Assembly (NCBI RefSeq): GCF_002760615.1
Contig: NZ_AWWI01000017.1
Location: 1-56,296, forward strand
Direction of reading: 5' to 3'
From: Puniceibacterium antarcticum
Lineage (GTDB): Bacteria; Pseudomonadota; Alphaproteobacteria; Rhodobacterales; Rhodobacteraceae
Length of the DNA stretch: 56,296 bases
Shown here piece by piece: positions 16,701 through 23,859 of this stretch. Numbering within the stretch: position 1 is the first letter of the stretch; the number at the start of each line of letters is the position of its first letter. The translations under genes were made by a program, and so were the position numbers. The notes beneath the pieces are model-generated. The model was not told the origin of the DNA, made no database searches, and worked only from the letters and a program-made list of their open reading frames with translations.

Positions 16701-17675
16701 AGCAACGGGAAGCTCCAGAGGAATGACCTGCGCAACCCTGTGGCGCAAAAGATGCCCGTCAGTTCAATTACTCCGGCATCACTTGACGGTGTGGAGCGGC
16801 GTTTGGTTCTGATATGGCGCGCAGTTCTGCAATGCCAAGATCTGACCGTGCAGGATGACTTCTTTCTACTTGGCGGTGATTCCCTCGCTTCTGTGCAAAT
16901 GGTTATGGCTGTAGAGAAGGCATTTGGAATGAGGCTCTCCGCACAAGCCTTGGAAACCATCGGGACAATTGAAGCGATGGCGGATCAAATTAGGGCGCTG
17001 TTAGCGGATCCGAAGTCGCTAGGGAAGATACAGCCCGACCTCGCGGAACGAATTTTGGACAAGCAAAAGGCGTTCTTGGCGGCTTGGAAAAGCGAGAACA
17101 TTGATCAGTCAGGGTTTATCCGCACCCTGAATTGCGGAGGCAAGAAGCCCGGCTTGTTTTGGTGTTTCCAAGGGTTCCCAGAACTGAAGGCTCTTGCCAA
17201 AGCCCTTGGCCCAGATCGCCCATTGCATGGAATGCGTTCGGCCCATATGATCATGGAACATGTGCCCGATACGATCGCGACCCTTGCCCATCAATACAGC
17301 GAAGAGATTATCTCTCTTCAACCCCAAGGCCCTCTTCTATTGGGAGGCAATTGCCAAGGAGCCACGATCGCCCGCGCGACAGCCTTTGCTTTGCGCGCCC
17401 GCGGTCGTGAAGTACGTCACTTGCTTCTTATGGAACAGGCCAGTATTTGGCCTTACGACAAACAAGTTGGGCTGATCTTTGGGCGCAATAGCAGTCACAA
17501 CCCTTACCTGACGAACGAAGACCCTGAAACTGCGTTCAGAAAGGCCTATGCACAGGGTTTTGCAGTAGAGATCGTTGAGGGTGCCCATGGAGAGTTCTTT
17601 ATGGAGGAAAACATCCCTTCGCTGACTCGCGCAATCAACGCCCTGATCGACAGACAGGTCGAGAACCTGTGCTAG
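13782..17675 (+). CDS. Mur ligase - NRPS adenylation - carrier - thioesterase fusion protein
   Basis: This 1297-residue protein has four parts. Residues 1-470 form a full MurC/Mpl-like ligase: HFVGILGAGMSALAQL, SGSDQTDN, the ATP loop AVAGSHGKTTTAAL with Lys125, IVTNVEDEHSDHYGS, DDLAHHPTEVAATL (336-349) and FQPQLYSRLSRL. Residues about 486-985 are an adenylation domain: FTSGSTGIPR (640-649), NFYGPTETTIF with Tyr775, YRTGDLGKRLPDGSLEFVGR and the catalytic SSNGK with Lys977. A carrier domain follows with LLGGDSLASVQ and phosphopantetheine Ser1034. Residues about 1110-1297 are an alpha/beta-hydrolase thioesterase whose nucleophile elbow is GGNCQG (Cys1191), with Glu1218 in the usual Asp position and His1269. 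There is no condensation domain. The start TTG at 13782 overlaps the YdcF-like gene. The housekeeping murC lies in the dcw cluster, absent here, so a specialised ligase is likely. Confidence 0.9.
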   Translation: MIEFLDLPVSLRTSRGVHFVGILGAGMSALAQLCLDLGLRVSGSDQTDNPRLGALRTKGAGITIGHCATNLLGADTVVFSPAVPRDNPELVAARAIGLRQISRPRALAELLGGQEFVAVAGSHGKTTTAALLAHILESANLHPGYMIGETCPSLAGGNAKWSGQGVFVNESCEAFRALDFWQPQHCIVTNVEDEHSDHYGSLQALEDAFADFIQRVPVGGRVLLCAECPTLAAIATQMADRVESYGLSPGTNWRAVILEMTPTTSIFEVWNNGRHLVKISLNLPGKHNVLNALGAIAMASYHGVSPEISAQSLGEFQSIPRRWQKLGQMAEVGVFDDLAHHPTEVAATLSVARTTVRRNGAVIAVFQPQLYSRLSRLAPDFAIALRSADHVIILPIDCAGELRGDENPEAQLWTILDNLQVPAVRAKTALEACRKVAELAHPGDLVVTMGPGLAHETGKMVLRFLEREAGLPIEEQSKGTTPVTQSTALRLQSAFEARARTRPDSPCLTLEERVWTYREIDCLAQSFAFALSKREVGRDDLVVLVSHKTPQLIALMLGTLKAGAAFVPIDPKMLRAGILAGFEQVGAAIILHDHAADIATPAGIPAMRIDAFLYEALELEEPLVSLKAETHDSDLAYAIFTSGSTGIPRLVGVEHRNVCNLLQFSTQALFDADDLALTPFIDSISFDASIHQIFATLSLGGCLLIEADMTGIMRSKNFGHITNLGGTPTVISSLAQIGALPESLRVISLGGEVIPQSLIATLRQSTKIKKLFNFYGPTETTIFSTVAQFLRRGPTEDFADDVGANIGFPVAGTIIYLCDAQDKLVPDGAIGEICIAGAGVARGYLGSHVQTEERFAPDPFLDGTKQRMYRTGDLGKRLPDGSLEFVGRVDDQMKVNGIRIDPVEIELHLNACAGIERAAVVNLAGISGRSVLTAFVLADHTLDFQQIRSDIAAKLPSAMVPKEFIRVDSLPMSSNGKLQRNDLRNPVAQKMPVSSITPASLDGVERRLVLIWRAVLQCQDLTVQDDFFLLGGDSLASVQMVMAVEKAFGMRLSAQALETIGTIEAMADQIRALLADPKSLGKIQPDLAERILDKQKAFLAAWKSENIDQSGFIRTLNCGGKKPGLFWCFQGFPELKALAKALGPDRPLHGMRSAHMIMEHVPDTIATLAHQYSEEIISLQPQGPLLLGGNCQGATIARATAFALRARGREVRHLLLMEQASIWPYDKQVGLIFGRNSSHNPYLTNEDPETAFRKAYAQGFAVEIVEGAHGEFFMEENIPSLTRAINALIDRQVENLC

Positions 17676-18523
17676 TTGGGTTTGGCGATCACGCGGTATC
17701 TGCTACACGCAAGACCGCTGTAGTCCACAGCGCTGCTGACATTTGCTACAAAGACTTCAAATCCTGCGGCCTCAATCATGCACATCACTTCCGCCTCGGA
17801 AAGGAAGAACTCAAATTGGCCTGACGGGCTGGTAATCTGAATCACCTCCCCCGTCTTTGAATTCGAGATAGTCTGACCTAGCCACCGTTCAGCCAAATCG
17901 GAAAACTCTGCGTCCGAACGCGCCAAATCTGCCAAACTTCGCGTTGTTGCTGTCAACTCTTGCGGCCAATCTGTCTGAGAAGTAGCCGATATAGCGGAGC
18001 ATTGCAGCAACTTAGATGCGCCCGCCGAAAAGCTAATCAAGCAAATCCCCTGTTGTTTGATATGCCGCCGCGCTTCTTGCAAGAGAGCGGGAATATAAAC
18101 TGGCGGCATGCAATTCAACACAAAATCTTGCACAATCAAATCGAACTTACGGCCCGCAAGCCGATCTCCGATGGCGCAGGCATCAGCCTGAATGAATTCT
18201 ATTTCAGGCATGTCGACGCCGAGTTCTTGATAAATCGTCGGCAACGGAATTTGATCAATCGCAAAAATTTGAACATTGTCGATGCCACGGCCCAGAAGAG
18301 CTTTACGGAGATCATCAGCATTTGTGGGTGTCGTATAACCTTGAAACAAGCATTCAAGGTTTGATCCAAACGTGGCGAGGGATGCAACAAAGTGATCGGA
18401 GGTCGCGAAAACAGAAAGACTCGAGGCAAGCGTTGGAGCGTCGGGGCAGAAATCGGGACTCGTCTCTAAGTAGCGTCCGACTAAATGGACATCAGCCAAA
18501 TGTCTAATCGCCTCGGCACTCAT
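17672..18523 (-). CDS. SAM-dependent methyltransferase-like protein
   Basis: The 283-residue protein has a class I methyltransferase layout in its middle: a motif I-like strand with QGYTTPTNADDLRKALL, an acidic strand end in IFAIDQIPLPTIYQ (motif II), EIEFIQADACAI (motif III), FDLIVQDFVLNCM (motif IV) and LLQEARRHIKQQGICLISF (motifs V and VI). The C-terminal part MCMIEAAGFEVFVANVSS is typical. The glycine-rich loop is not textbook, so an inactive or unusual member cannot be excluded. It converges with the Mur ligase-NRPS gene, overlapping 4 bp at the stops, and is bounded by the third IS1380 end, so it probably belongs to the same cassette and may methylate its product. Confidence 0.7.
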   Translation of the reverse strand: MSAEAIRHLADVHLVGRYLETSPDFCPDAPTLASSLSVFATSDHFVASLATFGSNLECLFQGYTTPTNADDLRKALLGRGIDNVQIFAIDQIPLPTIYQELGVDMPEIEFIQADACAIGDRLAGRKFDLIVQDFVLNCMPPVYIPALLQEARRHIKQQGICLISFSAGASKLLQCSAISATSQTDWPQELTATTRSLADLARSDAEFSDLAERWLGQTISNSKTGEVIQITSPSGQFEFFLSEAEVMCMIEAAGFEVFVANVSSAVDYSGLACSRYRVIAKPN

Positions 18524-18629
18524 CGTCAGTACGCCCCTTGGAACGGCCCGTCTATCAAGCAGTGTAGGTCAAATACGATAGGTATGCCACTCGATCGGAC
18601 AGGAATAGTCAAAAAGCTTTTCTTCTGAG

Positions 18630-18858
18630 CCCGGATGATCCATACAAATCGTTTCGTGAAGGTTGCGGACGCCTGAAAGCGCCTTAGAATCAAGCTGTTG
18701 AAACAAAATCCGCAGCAGCCGCGGGCGCACGCATGGGTGAAACGCTACGACAGGTCGCGACCGGATTTAACAGATCTCTGACCGTTGAGACGCGCTCAGA
18801 GCGTTTAACCGGCGACCCCGGCGCAGTGCTGCTTCGGGAGGTACTCGATACGACCGTT
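18630..18858 (+). mobile_element. IS1380-family left-end fragment, copy 3
   Basis: CCCGGATGATCCATACAAATC at 18630-18650 and the next 200 bp match the left ends of copies 1 and 2 (shared CGTTTCGTGAAGGTTGCG, ATCAAGCTGTTGAAACAAAA, GGCGACCCCGGCGCAGTGCT). Similarity ends at about 18858, after CTCGATACGACCG. Orientation is the same as the other two copies. It marks the far side of the YdcF/Mur-NRPS/methyltransferase cassette. Confidence 0.85.
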
Positions 18859-18944
18859 AAGGGAGCCATCCACACAGGAAATAGCGGACGGTTGCTGAAT
18901 CGTGGCATCTCACGAATAGAACAAGGACGCACCGGAGGTCGTGG

Positions 18945-19397
18945 ATGCAAGCAGCTCGTATATGGTTTAGACAGCCCATCCCTCCACTTACGCTTTCTCA
19001 GGTGAAGGAATACCTGCAAGCGATGGGGGCCGAAGTGAACGAGACAGAATGGCGCCTAGGTGGCTATGTCGTCCCCCAATTGCTTATAGTCAGTCCCATC
19101 GTGTTCCTTGCGCAGCTAGAAGATGAAGAATGGGTCATTGAAAAAGCCGAAGATTTTTCACAGCGTGCGCCTTCGGCCATGCGGACCAAACTTTCGATCT
19201 GCGATGCTCGGTTGTCTTTTGGAGGCACTGAAGATGAGAAAGTCACCAAGACCGATCAGGGCACATTCGTAGTGGCGGGGTGGACTGAGTTCGATCCAGC
19301 ACACCCGCAAGCTAGGATACTGTTCGAAGGGCTTGCGCGTAGGGTCGATGGTATCTTTGAGGACAACACTAGCGGGATATGGTGGGCACCAATCTGA
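18945..19397 (+). CDS. hypothetical protein, 150 residues
   Basis: I do not recognise this protein. The ATG at 18945 has a GGAGG box 7 bp upstream, which supports the start. The N-terminus (IWFRQPIPPLTLSQVKEYLQ) is followed by a mixed alpha/beta sequence with VVPQLLIVSPIVFLAQL and many acidic residues, and it ends in GIWWAPI. No signal peptide or membrane helix is seen. It begins about 90 bp after the truncated IS1380 copy 3 and precedes an IS110 copy, so the neighbourhood gives no hint of function. Confidence 0.5.
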   Translation: MQAARIWFRQPIPPLTLSQVKEYLQAMGAEVNETEWRLGGYVVPQLLIVSPIVFLAQLEDEEWVIEKAEDFSQRAPSAMRTKLSICDARLSFGGTEDEKVTKTDQGTFVVAGWTEFDPAHPQARILFEGLARRVDGIFEDNTSGIWWAPI

Positions 19398-19645
19398 CAG
19401 TCCGCTGTGGGCTTATTCTGTTCAAAAGATCACCTCCTCGCCCAAACGGGCCGGATCACGAGAATATTTTCCCGAAAAAGTGCCCTTATGAAACCTATGT
19501 TTGGGAAATAACTTTTGGCGAGAACAGTATTCCAATTTTCCAAGTCATTTTTCGCGTAGCGGAGTTTTTCAACATGGGGTAATGGTCGGACAGCTCTTCG
19601 AAGACCTCTGATAAGATCAGGGTCATCAGCTAGAGGAGAAGACTT

Positions 19646-20467
19646 ATGGACTATTTCGCAGGTTTGGATGTCTCGCTTGAGAAGACGCACATTTGCGTCC
19701 TCGACCCAGAGGGTACGATTGTCGGTGAGACTGTGGCAGCTTCGACGCCGGAAGCCATCGCCGCAGCGTTGAGCAAAGCGCCTGCTTGCAGGTCCGTCGT
19801 TTTCGAGACCGGTCGGATGGTGCCGATGCTCTACCACGGTCTGGTCGAGCGCGGGGTGCCAATCATCTGTATCGAAAGCCATCAGGTCTACCATGCGCTC
19901 AAGACCCTGGCCACGCACAAGACCGACCGCAATGATGCCAGGGGGCCCGCGCATTTGGCCCGGACCGGGTTCTTCAAGCAGGTTCACGTCAAATCGCTTC
20001 CCTCCCACGCGGTCCGCGCTCTCATTATGGCCCGCAAGAAGCTGGTGGGGCAGCGGATCATGCTGGAGAACCAAATCCGCGGACTGGCAGTTGTGTTCGG
20101 AGCGAGATTGCCACGCGGGCTCTCTGCGACCTTCGTCCGCGATGTTCTGGCCATGAGCGAGGGCGTCGTCGGCCTCTCCGCCGCAATGCGCGGCCTGATC
20201 AGCGCACGCGAAGCCGTGCTCTCGGCTGTCGCCGCCATCGATGCCGACATCAAACACCTCGTGCGGGAGTCCAAGGCCTGCAGACGGCTCATGACTGTCC
20301 CTGGCGTGGGGCCGCTCACTGCGCTTGCCTTCGGTGACGGGGTGATCCGGCGCGAGACTATTGACGGGGCTTTGCGCTGCAGTGACCGCTTCAAGGCGAT
20401 CTATGATGAAATCGGGGGCCATGGACTGCATTTTCAACCGACCAAAATGACTTCTGCGACAGTTTGA
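19646..20467 (+). pseudogene. IS110-family transposase, C-terminus replaced
   Basis: The first 240 residues are a good IS110 transposase: FAGLDVSLEKTHICVLD with the first catalytic Asp, VVFETG, then ATHKTDRNDARGPAHLAR with the D-x-x-D-A block of the DEDD (RuvC-like) domain. The Transposase_20 helix-hairpin-helix SKACRRLMTVPGVGPLTALA follows. After CSDRF the expected GAYLGLVPRRYQSG region is missing and unrelated residues run to the stop. It is 273 residues against about 340 in the family. A GAGGAGAAG box precedes the ATG. It cannot complete the serine-bearing C-terminal domain, so it is probably inactive. Confidence 0.8.
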
Positions 20468-20684
20468 AGGGGAAGGACCGGCGGCAGCATCACCGATTGA
20501 TCGAAAGGCGCTCCGAGCGTCAGCTTCCGGGGATCAGACCACTTAATTGTGCTACTGCAGCAGAGCGCTTGCTGCGCCTGGCGCGAATGTCGTGAAAGGG
20601 CTGGCTGCCGTCAGCTGCAGCCTGCCCTGAGGCGGTTTCGCCCCGGTGTCTTCATGCTGCTCCGCCGCAAAGCGGCTGTAGCCC

Positions 20685-21281
20685 TTAGCTGCCGGTCATA
20701 AGTGCTTCCATCGGCTGCCATTCGCGTTTTGGTCTCCGGACTTGGGAGTCGAATGCGAACCAGCATCCGCCACCGCCGAGGCCTTGGTCAAAGCGTCGGT
20801 CGATCCTGATACCCGACAAGGCGCAGAACAGCAGGGTGCCAACCCCGCCATGCCCGACGAACAGAACATCCTCTTCGTGTGGACCCGTTAAAGAGGCCTC
20901 AAACTCGCTCACAATCCGGCGTTGTGCGTCCTCTGCTGTCTCCCACCCGCTCACGCTCGCTGCGGGTTCGGCAAAGAACTGGTCCGCCACAGCCTCAAAT
21001 TCGTGTGGTGGGAGGAAGCCCGTGGCGCTGCGGTCATTTTCGTGCATCCGGGGCCGGACCTCTACCGCAACGCCCAGTGCCAAGGCGAGAGGTGTAGCAG
21101 TCTCAAGTGCCTTGGTCTCGTTACTGCTGACAATCCTGCGCGTTACGGAAAGAGATCCGAGTTGAGCGGCCAATGAAGACACGCGGTTACTGCCTACTTT
21201 GTTCAGTGACCAGGCCCGGACGTCCTTTAGAGGCTCTATCAGAACCTGTGGATGGGTCAGGTAGCGGACGATCCGGGACAT
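20685..21281 (-). CDS. histidine phosphatase superfamily protein
   Basis: With the ATG at 21281 (MSRIVRYLTHPQV) the protein has 198 residues. It fits the phosphoglycerate mutase-like histidine phosphatases: the N-terminal motif here is LTHPQV, where most members have RHG; SSNETKALETATPLA matches the conserved S-x-x-x-R/K-A-x-x-T-A segment; and DVLFVGHGGVGTLLF carries the second catalytic His. The first Arg of the RHG motif is Thr, a variant I have seen in a subgroup of proteobacterial proteins. Substrate is unknown. A longer start at 21320 is possible but has no better support. It is monocistronic, between an IS110 copy and IS6 debris. Confidence 0.7.
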   Translation of the reverse strand: MSRIVRYLTHPQVLIEPLKDVRAWSLNKVGSNRVSSLAAQLGSLSVTRRIVSSNETKALETATPLALALGVAVEVRPRMHENDRSATGFLPPHEFEAVADQFFAEPAASVSGWETAEDAQRRIVSEFEASLTGPHEEDVLFVGHGGVGTLLFCALSGIRIDRRFDQGLGGGGCWFAFDSQVRRPKREWQPMEALMTGS

Positions 21282-21397
21282 GGCGAAGCCTGTGGTTATG
21301 GGCGCTGTTAACAAAGACACTCGTGGCGGGCGTGCCGTCAGTCAATGTCTGAAAAATCCGCACTGTTGCCGGTCGGGTGTACTTGAATGATGCAGCT

Positions 21398-21493
21398 GCG
21401 ACGACAGGCAGCCTGCCGTCGTTCTGCTCTCACCATCCGCTACCATCGCCTCGAAGCGTTCGAGGCGTGGAAATCTGCGGCAAATGCCGCTTG
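21398..21493 (+). pseudogene. IS6-family transposase, C-terminal 30 residues
   Basis: RRSALTIRYHRLEAFEAWKS followed by AANAA and a stop is the C-terminal tail of an IS6-family transposase. The DNA is the near reverse complement of 32288-32395, the 3-prime part of the IS6 element at 32.2-33.1 kb. The rest of the element is gone. The other bases in 21321-21704 show no gene. Confidence 0.7.
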
Positions 21494-21704
21494 ATCAACG
21501 ACCGGCACCCTTCACCTCCTGCCGGAAGTGTTTCCGATAACTTATCAAATGGGAATCCCATACGATTCAGCTCAAAGGCAAACCGCTTTAGATAGCCGAA
21601 AACTGAAAGAGTATGCCACGACCGACGAATCTGAGCTCAAAGAGGCGTCCCGTGAGGGATCCGATGATGCTGAGGTCAACCTGGCAACCTGATCACGTCT
21701 CTTG

Positions 21705-22367
21705 TCAGTGCCTCCGCTCCCCGGAATCTTCCAGCATCATATCCAGGAATGGATTTCCGAGGAAGGTGTAGCCGGATGCGGACCTCATGTCCCTGAAGCG
21801 CGGCATGGTCACCATCAGGGCCGCGTGAACGCTCTCGCATTCGTCACAGACGTAGCCGAGGGCCGTCATGCCACTGAGGGTGTCGAGGGCGATCGAGGCA
21901 GCGCCATCCAGCAGCGCAGAAGCGGCGACATTCACCAGGTCGTAGACATCTTCCGCTTCGGTTGGATGGTCATCCCTGAAATCATGCGCAAGCATTGCGA
22001 CGAGGTCTTGGCTGGGCTGGTGCGGCTCTTCCACCACGTGCAGCATGCCACCGTTCGCCTCCAGCATTGCCGCATAGGGAATACAGCCCTGGATCTGCAT
22101 CAGGTATCTGGGATCATCCTCAAGCGACGAGTCCTCCATGACATGAATCTCGATTACTGGGTGATGCGTGTCGCAATCGGGGCAGGTGTATCCCAGCATC
22201 ATCCCACCGGTCTTCTTGTTGCGGTAGGCCTCCACGGTGCCGTCCTGAATGACCTTGTCCGCCATGACCATCGCGCTGGCAATCTCCTGAAACGGGAGCG
22301 TGTAGCGATGCATGTTGTTGCCATCGATCTCTGAAATCCGGACAGCTTTGGTTTTCTTTGGCGCCAT
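21705..22367 (-). CDS. hypothetical protein with two CxxC motifs
   Basis: Starting at ATG 22367 (MAPKKTKAVRISEIDG) this is a 220-residue protein that I cannot assign to a family. It has two CxxC knuckles about 120 residues apart, GYTCPDCDTHHPVIEIHVM and GYVCDECESVHAALMVTMP, each inside a similar G-Y-x-C-x-x-C-x-x-x-H-x setting. That suggests two related half-domains that bind zinc or are redox active. The middle is acidic and helical (DLVAMLAHDFRDDHPTEAED). No signal peptide or membrane helix is present. It lies 127 bp downstream of the IS-flanked histidine phosphatase region and divergent from nothing nearby. Confidence 0.5.
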   Translation of the reverse strand: MAPKKTKAVRISEIDGNNMHRYTLPFQEIASAMVMADKVIQDGTVEAYRNKKTGGMMLGYTCPDCDTHHPVIEIHVMEDSSLEDDPRYLMQIQGCIPYAAMLEANGGMLHVVEEPHQPSQDLVAMLAHDFRDDHPTEAEDVYDLVNVAASALLDGAASIALDTLSGMTALGYVCDECESVHAALMVTMPRFRDMRSASGYTFLGNPFLDMMLEDSGERRH

Positions 22368-22494
22368 ACGGGTTGTCCTGCTTCTTTTCCGGGTCACTCC
22401 TCGGCCTGCTACCGGTTATCTGTACCGGAATCACTGATTCTCACGTATGTTTTTTTCAAGATGAACGCAGTGGCCATGATGATCCGATCTTGTG

Positions 22495-23466
22495 TCACTG
22501 CGATGTTTCGGACTGCTCCCGCCGTTCTTCTCCCTCCCTCAGAACGCGCGCTAGGCGACGGATTCTGAGGGCACGGTTGAACTCGCCCCCGAAAATTAGG
22601 ATCAGTGCGGCGAGGTACATGAAGTAGAGGGTGGCGACGATACCGGCCAAACCGGCATAGTAGCTTGCGTAGCTGGCGAACGTTTGCAGGTAGAATGAGA
22701 AAGCAGAGGTGAGCAGAATCCAGAGAGTGAGTGTGAACAGGACCCCGGGCCAGATGTTCGAAAAACGCGTTCGTCGCGCGGGCAACAGCACATGAGCCAG
22801 GAAAAGCGCCACCATCAGAATGGCAGCAACGGCGGGATAACGTATCAGTCCAAAAGTCACCGAGGCCGGATCGAAGTCCGGCATCAGCACGTGCAACAGG
22901 GATCCAACCCTTGGCGCGATGACCAGAAGATATCCTACGAGCGTCAGCACCAGGCTCGCCATGACGACCACGGCCGCCTGCACGCCAAAGAGCACGACAG
23001 CCGATCGGGTTTCACGAATGCCGTAGGCGCGGTTCAGACCAACACGCACGCCTTCGACGCCGCCGACTGCGAACCAGATGGTCAGCAGGATGCCGATGCT
23101 GAGCACGCCACCGCGTTGAACCGTCATCACCTGTTTTACTTCCGATACGATGGGTTCGACCAAGGTTTGGGGCATGATCGCGATCAGGAATTCTATCAGG
23201 TGATCCGCCATTGATCGGTCGCCGATAAAGGCTGTAAGCGAACTCGTGAAAATGAGGAACGGAAACAGAGCCAGAAGCGCGCGAAACGCCACATTGCCTG
23301 CCAGGCCAAAGGCGTCGTCGCTCCAGAGCCGCAACGTCGCCTCGCGAAGTACCGCCCATGCGGCGCGCAGACCGGTGCCGTGCAGCAAATCCTCTGGCTG
23401 TTCGCTGAGAATGCCGTGCGTCAGCACGGAGTCCTGTCCAGAGTCTTGACCCGGTTTGGCGTTCAT
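22495..23466 (-). CDS. YihY/BrkB family inner membrane protein
   Basis: The 323-residue protein has the YihY/virulence factor BrkB signature: GLAGNVAFRALLALFPFLIF at the first membrane helix, IWFAVGGVEGVRVGLNRAYG in the middle, NIWPGVLFTLTLWILLTSAF, and the C-terminal YYAGLAGIVATLYFMYLAAL followed by ILIFGGEFNRAL. Six membrane helices are seen. The family was once called RNase BN by mistake and its function is still unclear. The hydrophilic ends are polar and basic, and the protein is complete in length. It reads away from the cytochrome c gene, with about 330 bp of gene-free sequence before its start. Confidence 0.88.
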   Translation of the reverse strand: MNAKPGQDSGQDSVLTHGILSEQPEDLLHGTGLRAAWAVLREATLRLWSDDAFGLAGNVAFRALLALFPFLIFTSSLTAFIGDRSMADHLIEFLIAIMPQTLVEPIVSEVKQVMTVQRGGVLSIGILLTIWFAVGGVEGVRVGLNRAYGIRETRSAVVLFGVQAAVVVMASLVLTLVGYLLVIAPRVGSLLHVLMPDFDPASVTFGLIRYPAVAAILMVALFLAHVLLPARRTRFSNIWPGVLFTLTLWILLTSAFSFYLQTFASYASYYAGLAGIVATLYFMYLAALILIFGGEFNRALRIRRLARVLREGEERREQSETSQ

Positions 23467-23794
23467 TGCGTTCCTGCGTTCATGATGGGCTCCGGCACGC
23501 GACCCGTCAGGATGATGCAGTGCCGCTTGGGCTCACAGATAGCGCCATCGGGTCTGCCTTGCCATAGAGCCGAAAGGTATGCAGCTGTCTCAGGTCAAAC
23601 CCGGTGAGGTTCGCACCAAGTCAGATTGCCCGACCCGTTCCAGTTCGTGGGGCACCGTTTCGACTGACCTGTTCGATTTTAGCCGGGTCGACAGATACGG
23701 CAGAACGCTGCGTAGGTCGCGCAATTTATCAATGGCTGTGAAAGTCCAATGTGTTTGCGATGAAGCCGTGATATCATATCGGCGCTTGAATACG
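23467..23794. other. gene-free spacer upstream of the YihY-like gene
   Basis: About 330 bp between the start of the YihY-like gene (23466, minus) and the terminator of the cytochrome c gene. Short open frames exist on both strands but none has a recognisable product or good ribosome binding site. I see no IS end or RNA gene. Confidence 0.4.
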
Positions 23795-23839
23795 AAAACA
23801 AACAGCGCCCGCCTCGGGCAGAGTTGCCGGGCGGGCGCT
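23795..23839 (-). terminator. rho-independent terminator of the cytochrome c gene
   Basis: On the minus strand, AGCGCCCGCC (rc of 23830-23839) and GGCGGGCGCT (rc of 23804-23813) form a perfect 10-bp G+C-rich stem followed by GTTTGTTTTC. It lies 20 bp after the stop codon of the cytochrome c gene. Confidence 0.8.
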
Positions 23840-23859
23840 TGTCGGCCCAGCAAGTCGGA

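Noticed and set aside
19430-20437. Minus-strand open frame of 335 codons
   Set aside because: It is antisense to the IS110 transposase and has a composition typical of a shadow frame (many H, R, P, D) with no recognisable domain.
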